Source: Notolepis coatsorum (lineage: Eukaryota > Chordata > Actinopteri > Aulopiformes > Paralepididae). From it: DNA of 64,000 nucleotides. Each line of letters starts with the position of its first letter. Position 1 is the stretch's first letter. The stretch spans positions 88,149,183-88,213,182 of the forward strand of contig OZ020589.1 in the NCBI GenBank assembly GCA_963971535.1, given 5' to 3'. Below, piece by piece: positions 41,759 through 55,300 of the stretch. A program made the translations under genes and the position numbers. The notes under the pieces were generated by a model. That model saw only the letters and a list, made by a program, of their open reading frames with translations, had not been told where the DNA came from and searched no databases.

Positions 41759-41960
41759 GGTTAGGGTGAGGGTTAGAATTATAATTATAATTAGAGTTAG
41801 GTTAAGGTTAAGGTTAAGGTTAAGGTTATGTTATGTTATGTTATGTTATGTTAGGGTTGGGTTAGGGTTAGTTAGGGTTGGGGTTAGTGTTAGGGTTAGA
41901 ATTAGAGTTAGGTTAAAGTTAGGGTTATGATTAGAGTTAGGGTTAGGGTTAGAATTGAGT
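41759..41960 (+). repeat. Degenerate TTAGGG-like array, right part
   Basis: Continues the array at 41055-41318, with a (TTATG)n run at ~41824-41850 and TTAGGG/TTAAGG units. Confidence 0.9.
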
Positions 41961-41967
41961 ATGAGTA

Positions 41968-42685
41968 AGATCAGGCTAAGAGAATGAATGTGATGTTTGT
42001 GCCAGTCTGCTCTGTGCTTTGTTTACCAAGGTGCACTCCATTAGACAAGCAGTTCTTCTGGTTCTCCAGGTCCTGCCAGGACTCGATGCCTGCATGCCTC
42101 CCAGTCTCCACAAGACCAGGCAGGTCACACTCACAGCCATGCTGATTTGGCAAAATGACATCCAGCCGTTTTCGTTTGAAACAACTTTTAGTCAGGGGAG
42201 TGTCATGGTTTCTCCATAGAGCCCTGTCGTATTCTTTTAGTGCAGCAGATCGTGCAGGTAGGGGGCTCCTAGTCACGTGACTCAGTTGGTATTGCTGATT
42301 GGCTCGAACACGGTATGTTTGTATACAGCGAACAGGTCTATAGAACGTGTCTTGAGTAAGAAATATGAAATGCTATAACGCGTATCTTAGGGAGTTCCTC
42401 TCAGTGAACGGCTTAGCCCCTTTCGTGACTGCGGTGTGCAAGCCTGGGGCTCTAGTGACCGCAGTCACTCTCAGGTGTGGCGCGACCAGTTTAAAAAGAA
42501 ACTACCAAGCGTGATCGGGGGGGGGGGGGGGGTGGGGGTGGGTCAAAAATATATCATATCTGAATTTCAAAGATACCCAGCGTACAATATGGGTTTAACA
42601 CAGCTTTACAGTGAGGTCTGGAAGCTCGGAGTTGCTAATAAACAGTTTAAATCATTGTTACAAAGCGAGTGGTACTTACAGAGCA
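41968..42685. other. Stretch without a recognisable gene
   Basis: A 14-base G tract near 42519. A frame of about 45 codons opens at ATG 42366 and is closed at 42513. A second frame on the same strand crosses the palindrome at 42686. Neither matches a family I know. Confidence 0.35.
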
Positions 42686-42785
42686 AGCCGTGTATTTCCG
42701 CCATTGGTGTCACCGCGCATGCGCACCAGGCAGCCAAATGCCTGGTGCGCATGCGCGGTGACACCAATGGCGGAAATACACGGCT
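42686..42785. repeat. Perfect palindrome, 47-bp arms and 6-nt loop
   Basis: Arms 42686-42732 and 42739-42785 are exact reverse complements (outer AGCCGTGTATTTCCGCC, inner GCGCATGCGCACCAGGCA) around the loop GCCAAA. The arm contains GCGCATGCGC, itself a palindrome. Able to form a cruciform or, if transcribed, a long hairpin RNA. Confidence 0.95.
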
Positions 42786-43340
42786 GTGTAGAAAGTGCAG
42801 ATTGACTTGGGATTGGTCTCTCCGTGTTCAGGAGACTCAGGCGTATAAAAGTCTATTGGATCATGTCTCCAGCGCCTCCATCCAGTGATTTGTTTCTATT
42901 TTTGTACCTGCATTCTATTTTGTTTTTTAATGAAAAAAAAGGTTAATGAGTAACTTATTGATTATTCCAAATTAAAGGGATTGTGTAGTGTTTTGATTGA
43001 TTAACCATCTTGATCAAAGGTGTGTTGGTCTATTCTTTTTCTCATTATACTATACACTGAACTGTTTTATGTGTACAACCTCAATCTTTAGACAATTGTA
43101 CCAGCATCTTTAATATTGCAGGTTGGGAATCACAAGGTAAAGCGTTTTTGATGCAATTTTGCTGCATATCATGGTATAAATTCACATTAAAGTATACTAA
43201 TGCACCAATATTTGACTCAGATGTTTAGGTACATGTGTAAATATCAATTTCAGAGAGATTTCCTATTCCCAACCAATTTTAAATGTTTCGTTTTTTTGTC
43301 ATTTCCATACATATACATTTATGGCCCCTGACAAAATTCA
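42786..43340. other. AT-rich spacer before the satellite
   Basis: No recognisable gene. The last 20 bases (CCCTGACAAAATTCATCAGA at ~43325-43344) lead directly into the tandem array and read LTKIHQR in one frame. Confidence 0.5.
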
Positions 43341-46300
43341 TCAGAGAGGACAGAAACCATACAGAGAGGACAGAAACCATACAGCAAGGACAGAAACCAT
43401 ACAGAGAGGACAGAAACCATACAGCGAGGACAGAAACCACACAGAGAGGACAAAAACCATACAGAGAGGACAGAAACCAACCAGAGAGGACAGACACCAC
43501 CCAGAGAGGACAGAAACCATACAGCGAGGACAGAACCCATACAGAGAGGACAGAAACCATACAGCGAGGACAGAAACCACACAGAGAGGACAGAAACCAC
43601 ACAGAGAGGACAGAAACCATACAGCGAGGACAGAAACCACACAGAGAGGACAGAAACCATACAGAGAGGACAGAAACCACCAAGAGAGGACAGAAACCAC
43701 ACAGATATGACAGAAACCACACAGAGAGGACAGAAACCACACAGATAGGACAGAAACCACACAGAGGACAGAAACCATACAGCGAGGACAGAAACCACAC
43801 AGAGGACAGAAACCATACAGCGAGGACAGAAACCATACAGAGAGGACAGAAACCACACAGCGAGGACAGAAACCATACAGAGAGGACAGAAACCATACAG
43901 CGAGGACAGAAACCATACAGAGAGGACAGAAACCATACAGAGAGGACAGAAACCATACAGAGAGGACAGAAACCATACAGCAAGGACAGAAACCATACAG
44001 AGAGGACAGAAACCATACAGCGAGGACAGAAACCACACAGAGAGGACAAAAACCATACAGAGAGGACAGAAACCATACAGAGAGGGCAGAAACCACACAG
44101 AGAGGACATAAACCATACAGAGAGGACAGAAACCATACAGAGAGGACAGAAACCACCCAGAGAGGACAGAAACCACACAAGGGACAGAAACCACACAGAG
44201 AGGACAGAAACCACACAGAGAGGACAGAAACCATACAGAGAGGACAGAAACCATACAGAGAGGACAGAAACCACCCAGAGAGGACAGAAACCACACAAGG
44301 GACAGAAACCACACAGAGAGGACAGAAACCATACAGAGAGGACAGAAACCACACAGAGAGGACAGAAACCACCCAGAGAGGACAGAAACCATACAGAGAG
44401 GACAGAAACCATACAGAGAGGACAGAAACCACACAGAGAGGACAGAAACCACACAGAGAGGACAGAAACCACACAGAGAGGACAGAAACCATACAGAGGA
44501 CAGAAACCACACAGCGAGGACAGAAACCACACAGAGGACAGAAACCATACAGAGAGGACAGAAACCATACAGAGCGGACAGAAACCACACAGAGAGGACA
44601 GAAACCATACAGAGAGGACAGAAACCACACAGAGAGGACAGAAACCACACAGAGAGGACAGAAACCATACAGCGAGGACAGAAACCACACACAGAGGACA
44701 GAAACCACACAGAGGACAGAAACCATACAGAGAGGACAGAAACCACACAGAGGGGACACAAACCATACAGAGAGGACAGAAACCATACAGCGAGGACAGA
44801 AACCACCCAGAGAGGACAGAAACCACACACAGAGGACAGAAACCACACAGAGGACAGAAACCATACAGAGAGGACAGAAACCACACAGAGAGGACAGAAA
44901 CCATACAGGGAGGACATAAACCACACAGAGAGGACAGAAACCACACAGAGAGGACAGAAACCACACAGAGAGGACAGAAACCATACAGCGAGGACAGAAA
45001 CCATACAGAGGACAGAAACCATACAGAGAAGACAGAAACCATACAGAGAGGACAGAAACCATACAGAGAGGACAGAAACCACCCAGAGAGGACAGAAACC
45101 ATACAGAGAGGACAGAAACCACACAGAGAGGACAGAAACCATACAGCGAGGACAGAAACCATACAGAGAGGACAGAAACCATACAGCGAGGACAGAAACC
45201 ACACAGAGAGGACAGAAACCATAGAGAGAGGACAGAAACCACACAGAGAGGACAGAAACCATACATCGAGGAGAGAAACCATACAGCGAGGACAGAAACC
45301 ATACAGAGAGGACAGAAACCATACAGCGAGGACAGAAACCATACAGAGGACAGAAACCATACAGAGAGGACAGAAACCACACAGAGGACAGAAACCATAC
45401 AGCGAGGACAGAAACCACACAGAGAGGACAGAAACCATACAGAGAGGACAGAAACCATACAAGAGACAGAAACCATACAAGAGACAGAAACCATACAGAG
45501 AGGACAGAAACCATACAGAGAGGACAGAAACCATACAGAGAGGACAGAAACCATACAAAAGACAGAAACCATACAGCGAGGACAGAAACCACACAGAGAG
45601 GACAGAAACCATACAGAGAGGACAGAAACCATACAGAGAGGACAGAAACCACACAGAGAAGACAGAAACCATACAGCGAGGACAGAAACCATACAGCGAG
45701 GACAGAAACCATACAGAGAGGACAGAAACCATACTGCGAGGACAGAAACCATACAGAGAGGACAGAAACCATACAGAGAGGACAGAAACCACACAGAGAA
45801 GACAGAAACCATACAGCGAGGACAGAAACCATACAGCGAGGACAGAAACCATACAGAGAGGACAGAAACCACACAGAGGACAGAAACCATACAGCGAGGA
45901 CAGAAACCACACAGAGAGGACAGAAACCATACAGAGAGGACAGAAACCATACAAGAGACAGAAACCATACAAGAGACAGAAACCATACAGAGAGGACAGA
46001 AACCACACAGAGAGGACAGAAACCATACAAGAGACAGTAACCAGACAGAGAGGACAAAAACCATACAGAGAGGACAGAAACCATACAGAGAGGACAGAAA
46101 CCACACAGAGAGGACAGAAACCATACAGCGAGGACAGAAACCACACACAGAGGACAGAAACCACACAGAGGACAGAAACCATACAGAGAGGACAGAAACC
46201 ACACAGAGAGGACACAAACCATACAGAGAGGACAGAAACCATACAGCGAGGACAGAAACCACCCAGAGAGGACAGAAACCACACACAGAGGACAGAAACC

Positions 46301-49300
46301 ACACAGAGGACAGAAACCATACAGAGAGGACAGAAACCACACAGAGAGGACAGAAACCATACAGAGAGGACAGAAACCACACAGAGAAGACAGAAACCAC
46401 ACAGAGAGGACAGAAACCACACAGAGAGGACAGAAACCATACAGCGAGGACAGAAACCATACAGAGGACAGAAACCATACAGAGAAGACAGAAACCATAC
46501 AGAGAGGACAGAAACCATACAGAGAGGACAGAAACCACCCAGAGAGGACAGAAACCATACAGAGAGGACAGAAACCACACAGAGAGGACAGAAACCATAC
46601 AGCGAGGACAGAAACCATACAGAGAGGACAGAAACCATACAGCGAGGACAGAAACCACACAGAGAGGACAGAAACCATAGAGAGAGGACAGAAACCACAC
46701 AGAGAGGACAGAAACCATACATCGAGGAGAGAAACCATACAGCGAGGACAGAAACCATACAGAGAGGACAGAAACCATACAGCGAGGACAGAAACCATAC
46801 AGAGGACAGAAACCATATAGAGAGGACAGAAACCACACAGAGGACAGAAACCATACAGCGAGGACAGAAACCACACAGAGAGGACAGAAACCATACAGAG
46901 AGGACAGAAACCATACAAGAGACAGAAACCATACAAGAGACAGAAACCATACAGAGAGGACAGAAACCATACAGAGAGGACAGAAACCATACAGAGAGGA
47001 CAGAAACCATACAAAAGACAGAAACCATACAGCGAGGACAGAAACCACACAGAGAGGACAGAAACCATACAGAGAGGACAGAAACCATACAGAGAGGACA
47101 GAAACCACACAGAGAAGACAGAAACCATACAGCGAGGACAGAAACCATACAGCGAGGACAGAAACCATACAGAGAGGACAGAAACCATACTGCGAGGACA
47201 GAAACCATACAGAGGACAGAAACCATACAGAGAGGACAGAAACCACACAGAGGACAGAAACCATACAGCGAGGACAGAAACCACACAGAGAGGACAGAAA
47301 CCATACAGAGAGGACAGAAGCCATACAAGAGACAGAAACCATACAAGAGACAGAAACCATACAGAGAGGACAGAAACCGTACAGAGAGGACAGAAACCAT
47401 ACAGAGAGGACAGAAACCATACAAGAGACAGAAACCATACAGAGAGGACAGAAACCATACAGCGAGGACAGAAACCATACAGAGGACAGAAACCATACAG
47501 AGAAGACAGAAACCATACAGAGAGGACAGAAACCATACAGAGAGGACAGAAACCACCCAGAGAGGACAGAAACCATACAGAGAGGACAGAAACCACACAG
47601 AGAGGACAGAAACCATACAGCGAGGACAGAAACCATACAGAGAGGACAGAAACCATACAGCGAGGACAGAAACCACACAGAGAGGACAGAAACCATAGAG
47701 AGAGGACAGAAACCACACAGAGAGGACAGAAACCATACATCGAGGAGAGAAACCATACAGCGAGGACAGAAACCATACAGAGAGGACAGAAACCATACAG
47801 CGAGGACAGAAACCATACAGAGGACAGAAACCATACAGAGAGGACAGAAACCACACAGAGGACAGAAACCATACAGCGAGGACAGAAACCACACAGAGAG
47901 GACAGAAACCATACAGAGAGGACAGAAACCATACAAGAGACAGAAACCATACAAGAGACAGAAACCATACAGAGAGGACAGAAACCATACAGAGAGGACA
48001 GAAACCATACAGAGAGGACAGAAACCATACAAAAGACAGAAACCATACAGCGAGGACAGAAACCACACAGAGAGGACAGAAACCATACAGAGAGGACAGA
48101 AACCACACAGAGAGGACAGAAACCACACAGAGAAGACAGAAACCATACAGCGAGGACAGAAACCATACAGCGAGGACAGAAACCATACAGAGAGGACAGA
48201 AACCATACTGCGAGGACAGAAACCATACAGAGGACAGAAACCATACAGAGAGGACAGAAACCACACAGAGGACAGAAACCATACAGCGAAGACAGAAACC
48301 ACACAGAGAGGACAGAAACCATACAGAGAGGACAGAAACCATACAAGAGACAGAAACCATATAAGAGACAGAAACCATACAAGAGACAGAAACCATACAG
48401 AGAGGACAGAAACCGTACAGAGAGGACAGAAACCATACAGAGAGGACAGAAACCATACAAGAGACAGAAACCATACAGAGAGGACAGAAACCATACAGCG
48501 AGGACAGAAACCATACAGAGGACAGAAACCATACAGAGAAGACAGAAACCATACAGAGAGGACAGAAACCATACAGAGAGGACAGAAACCACCCAGAGAG
48601 GACAGAAACCATACAGAGAGGACAGAAACCACACAGAGAGGACAGAAACCATACAGCGAGGACAGAAACCATACAGAGAGGACAGAAACCATACAGCGAG
48701 GACAGAAACCACACAGAGAGGACAGAAACCATAGAGAGAGGACAGAAACCACACAGAGAGGACAGAAACCATACATCGAGGAGAGAAACCATACAGAGAG
48801 GACAGAAACCATACAGAGAGGACAGAAACCATACAGAGAGGACAGAAACCATACAGAGGACAGAAACCATACAGAGAGGACAGAAACCACACAGAGGACA
48901 GAAACCATACAGCGAGGACAGAAACCACACAGAGAGGACAGAAACCATACAGAGAGAACAGAAACCATACAAGAGACAGAAACCATACAAGAGACAGAAA
49001 CCATACAGAGAGGACAGAAACCATACAGAGAGGACAGAAACCATACAGAGAGGACAGAAACCATACAAAAGACAGAAACCATACAGCGAGGACAGAAACC
49101 ACACAGAGAGGACAGAAACCATACAGAGAGGACAGAAACCATACAGAGAGGACAGAAACCACACAGAGAAGACAGAAACCATACAGCGAGGACAGAAACC
49201 ATACAGCGAGGACAGAAACCATACAGAGAGGACAGAAACCATACTGCGGGGACAGAAACCATACAGAGGACAGAAACCATACAGAGAGGACAGAAACCAC

Positions 49301-52300
49301 ACAGAGGACAGAAACCATACAGCGAGGACAGAAACCACACATAGAGGACAGAAACCATACAGAGAGGACAGAAACCATACAAGAGACAGAAACCATACAA
49401 GAGACAGAAACTATACAGAGAGGACAGAAACCGTACAGAGAGGACAGAAACCATACAGAGAGGACAGAAACCATACAAGAGACAGAAACCATACAGAGAG
49501 GACAGAAACCACACAGAGAGGACAGAAACCATACAAGAGACAGTAACCAGACAGAGAGGACAAAAACCATACAAGCGACAGAAACCATACAGAGAGGACA
49601 GAAACCATACAGAGAGGACAGAAACCATACAGCGAAGACAGAAACCATACAGAGAGGACAGAAACCATACAGAGAGGACAGAAACCATACAAGAGACAGA
49701 AACCATACAGAGAGGACAGAAACCATACAGCGAGGACAGAAACCACACAGAGAGGACAGAAACCATACAGCGAGGACAGAAACCATACAGAGAGGACAGA
49801 AACCATACAGAGAGGACAGAAACCACACAGATAGGACAGAAACCACACAGAGGACAGAAACCATACAGCGAGGACAGAAACCACACAGAGGACAGAAACC
49901 ATACAGCGAGGACAGAAACCATACAGAGAGGACAGAAACCACACAGCGAGGACAGAAACCATACAGAGAGGACAGAAACCATACAGCGAGGACAGAAACC
50001 ATACAGAGAGGACAGAAACCATACAGAGAGGACAGAAACCATACAGAGAGGACAGAAACCATACAGCAAGGACAGAAACCATACAGAGAGGACAGAAACC
50101 ATACAGAGAGGACAGAAACCATACAGCAAGGACAGAAACCATACAGAGAGGACAGAAACCATACAGCGAGGACAGAAACCACACAGAGAGGACAAAAACC
50201 ATACAGAGAGGACAGAAACCATACAGAGAGGACAGAAACCACACAGAGAGGACAGAAACCACACAGCAAGGACAGAAACCACACAGCGAGGACAGAAACC
50301 ACACAGAGAGGACAGAAACCACCCAGAGAGGACAGAAACCATACAGAGAGGACAGAAACCACACAGAGAGGACAGAAACCACACAGAGAGGAAAGAAACC
50401 ACACAGAGAGGACAGAAACCATACAGAGGACAGAAACCACACAGAGGACAGAAACCACACAGAGGACAGAAACCATACAGAGAGGACAGAAACCATACAG
50501 AGCGGACAGAAACCACACAGAGAGGACAGAAACCATACAGAGAGGACAGAAACCACACAGAGAGGACAGAAACCACACAGAGAGGACAGAAACCATACAG
50601 CGAGGACAGAAACCACACACAGAGGACAGAAACCACACAGAGAGGACAGAAACCACACAGAGAGGACAGAAACCATACAGAGAGGACAGAAACCACACAG
50701 AGAGGACAGAAACCACACAGAGAGGACAGAAACCATACAGCGAGGACAGAAACCACACACAGAGGACAGAAACCACACAGAGGACAGAAACCATACTGAG
50801 AGGACAGAAACCACACAGAGAGGACACAAACCATACAGAGAGGACAGAAACCATACAGCAAGGACAGAAACCACCCAGACAGGACAGAAACCACACAGAG
50901 AGGACAGAAACCATACAGAGAGGACAGAAACCACACAGAGAGGACACCACACAGAGAGGACAGAAACCACACAGAGAGGACAGAAACCATACAGCGAGGA
51001 CAGAAACCATACAGAGGACAGAAACCATACAGAGAGGACAGAAACCATACAGAGAGGACAGAAACCATACAGAGAGGACAGAAACCACCCAGAGAGGACA
51101 GAAACCATACAGAGAGGACAGAAACCACACAGAGAGGACAGAAACCATACAGCGAGGACAGAAACCATACAGAGAGGACAGAAACCATACAGCGAGGACA
51201 GAAACCACACAGAGAGGACAGAAACCATACAGAGAGGACAGAAACCATACAAGAGACAGAAACCATACAAGAGACAGAAACCATACAAGAGACAGAAACC
51301 ATACAGAGAGGACAGAAACCGTACAGAGAGGACAGAAACCATACAGAGAGGACAGAAACCATACAAGAGACAGAAACCATACAGAGAGGACAGAAACCAT
51401 ACAGCGAGGACAGAAACCATACAGAGGACAGAAACCATACAGAGAAGACAGAAACCATACAGAGAGGACAGAAACCATACAGAGAGGACAGAAACCACCC
51501 AGAGAGGACAGAAACCATACAGAGAGGACAGAAACCACACAGAGAGGACAGAAACCATACAGCGAGGACAGAAACCATACAGAGAGGACAGAAACCATAC
51601 AGCGAGGACAGAAACCACACAGAGAGGACAGAAACCATACATCGAGGAGAGAAACCATACAGAGAGGACAGAAACCATACAGAGAGGACAGAAACCATAC
51701 AGAGAGGACAGAAACCATACAGAGGACAGAAACCATACAGAGAGGACAGAAACCACACAGAGGACAGAAACCATACAGCGAGGACAGAAACCACACAGAG
51801 AGGACAGAAACCATACAGAGAGGACAGAAACCATACAAGAGACAGAAACCATACAAGAGACAGAAACCATACAGAGAGGACAGAAACCATACAGAGAGGA
51901 CAGAAACCATACAGAGAGGACAGAAACCATACAAAAGACAGAAACCATACAGCGAGGACAGAAACCACACAGAGAGGACAGAAACCATACAGAGAGGACA
52001 GAAACCATACAGAGAGGACAGAAACCACACAGAGAAGACAGAAACCATACAGCGAGGACAGAAACCATACAGCGAGGACAGAAACCATACAGAGAGGACA
52101 GAAACCATACTGCGAGGACAGAAACCATACAGAGGACAGAAACCATACAGAGAGGACAGAAACCACACAGAGGACAGAAACCATACAGCGAGGACAGAAA
52201 CCACACAGAGAGGACAGAAACCATACAGAGAGGACAGAAACCATACAAGAGACAGAAACCATACAAGAGACAGAAACTATACAGAGAGGACAGAAACCGT

Positions 52301-55300
52301 ACAGAGAGGACAGAAACCATACAGAGAGGACAGAAACCATACAAGAGACAGAAACCATACAGAGAGGACAGAAACCACACAGAGAGGACAGAAACCATAC
52401 AAGAGACAGTAACCAGACAGAGAGGACAAAAACCATACAAGCGACAGAAACCATACAGAGAGGACAGAAACCATACAGAGAGGACAGAAACCATACAGCG
52501 AAGACAGAAACCATACAGAGAGGACAGAAACCATACAGAGAGGACAGAAACCATACAAGAGACAGAAACCATACAGAGAGGACAGAAACCATACAGCGAG
52601 GACAGAAACCACACAGAGAGGACAGAAACCATACAGCGAGGACAGAAACCATACAGAGAGGACAGAAACCATACAGAGAGGACAGAAACCACACAGATAG
52701 GACAGAAACCACACAGAGGACAGAAACCATACAGCGAGGACAGAAACCACACAGAGGACAGAAACCATACAGCGAGGACAGAAACCATACAGAGAGGACA
52801 GAAACCACACAGCGAGGACAGAAACCATACAGAGAGGACAGAAACCATACAGCGAGGACAGAAACCATACAGAGAGGACAGAAACCATACAGAGAGGACA
52901 GAAACCATACAGAGAGGACAGAAACCATACAGCAAGGACAGAAACCATACAGAGAGGACAGAAACCATACAGAGAGGACAGAAACCATACAGCAAGGACA
53001 GAAACCATACAGAGAGGACAGAAACCATACAGCGAGGACAGAAACCACACAGAGAGGACAAAAACCATACAGAGAGGACAGAAACCATACAGAGAGGACA
53101 GAAACCACACAGAGAGGACAGAAACCACACAGCAAGGACAGAAACCACACAGCGAGGACAGAAACCACACAGAGAGGACAGAAACCACCCAGAGAGGACA
53201 GAAACCATACAGAGAGGACAGAAACCACACAGAGAGGACAGAAACCACACAGAGAGGAAAGAAACCACACAGAGAGGACAGAAACCATACAGAGGACAGA
53301 AACCACACAGAGGACAGAAACCACACAGAGGACAGAAACCATACAGAGAGGACAGAAACCATACAGAGCGGACAGAAACCACACAGAGAGGACAGAAACC
53401 ATACAGAGAGGACAGAAACCACACAGAGAGGACAGAAACCACACAGAGAGGACAGAAACCATACAGCGAGGACAGAAACCACACACAGAGGACAGAAACC
53501 ACACAGAGAGGACAGAAACCACACAGAGAGGACAGAAACAATACAGAGAGGACAGAAACCACACAGAGAGGACAGAAACCACACAGAGAGGACAGAAACC
53601 ATACAGCGAGGACAGAAACCACACACAGAGGACAGAAACCACACAGAGGACAGAAACCATACAGAGAGGACAGAAACCACACAGAGAGGACACAAACCAT
53701 ACAGAGAGGACAGAAACCATACAGCAAGGACAGAAACCACCCAGAGAGGACAGAAACCACACAGAGAGGACAGAAACCATACAGAGAGGACAGAAACCAC
53801 ACAGAGAGGACACCACACAGAGAGGACAGAAACCACACAGAGAGGACAGAAACCATACAGCGAGGACAGAAACCATACAGAGGACAGAAACCATACAGAG
53901 AGGACAGAAACCATACAGAGAGGACAGAAACCATACAGAGAGGACAGAAACCACCCAGAGAGGACAGAAACCATACAGAGAGGACAGAAACCACACAGAG
54001 AGGACAGAAACCATACAGCGAGGACAGAAACCATACAGAGAGGACAGAAACCATACAGCGAGGACAGAAACCACACAGAGAGGACAGAAACCATAGAGAG
54101 AGGACAGAAACCACACAGAGGACAGAAACCATACAGCGAGGACAGAAACCACACAGAGAGGACAGAAACCATACAGAGAGGACAGAAACCATACAAGAGA
54201 CAGAAACCATACAAGAGACAGAAACCATACAGAGAGGACAGAAACCACACAGAGAGGACAGAAACCATACAAGAGACAGTAACCAGACAGAGAGGACAAA
54301 AACCATACAAGAGACAGAAACCATACAGAGATGACAGAAACCATACAGAGAGGACAGAAACCATACAGCGAAGACAGAAACCATACAGAGAGGACAGAAA
54401 CCATACAGAGAGGACAGAAACCATACAGAGAGGACAGAAACCATACAAGAGACAGAAACCATACAGAGAGGACAGAAACCATACAGCGAGGACAGAAACC
54501 ACACAGAGAGGACAGAAACCATACAGCGAGGACAGAAACCATACAGAGAGGACAGAAACCATACAGAGAGGACAGAAACCACACAGATAGGACAGAAACC
54601 ACACAGAGGACAGAAACCATACAGCGAGGACAGAAACCACACAGAGGACAGAAACCATACAGCGAGGACAGAAACCATACAGAGAGGACAGAAACCACAC
54701 AGCGAGGACAGAAACCATACAGAGAGGACAGAAACCATACAGAGAGGACAGAAACCATACAGCGAGGACAGAAACCACACAGAGAGGACAGAAACCATAG
54801 AGAGAGGACAGAAACCACACAGAGAGGACATAAACCATACAGCGAGGAGAGAAACCATACAGCGAGGACAGAAACCATACAGAGAGGACAGAAACCATAC
54901 AGCGAGGACAGAAACCATACAGAGGACAGAAACCATACAGAGAGGACAGAAACCACACAGAGGACAGAAACCATACAGCGAGGACAGAAACCACACAGAG
55001 GACAGAAACCATACAGCGAGGACAGAAACCACACAGAGAGGACAGAAACCATACAGAGAGGACAGAAACCATACAAGAGACAGAAACCATACAGAGAGGA
55101 CAGAAACCACACAGAGAGGACAGAAACCATACAAGAGACAGTAACCAGACAGAGAGGACAAAAACCATACAAGAGACAGAAACCATACAGAGAGGACAGA
55201 AACCATACAGAGAGGACAGAAACCATACAGCGAAGACAGAAACCATACAGAGAGGACAGAAACCATACAGAGAGGACAGAAACCATACAGAGAGGACAGA

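Noticed and set aside
42436..42888. 150-codon frame on the plus strand
   Set aside because: It runs straight through both arms of the 47-bp palindrome and a G tract and matches no family; likely chance.
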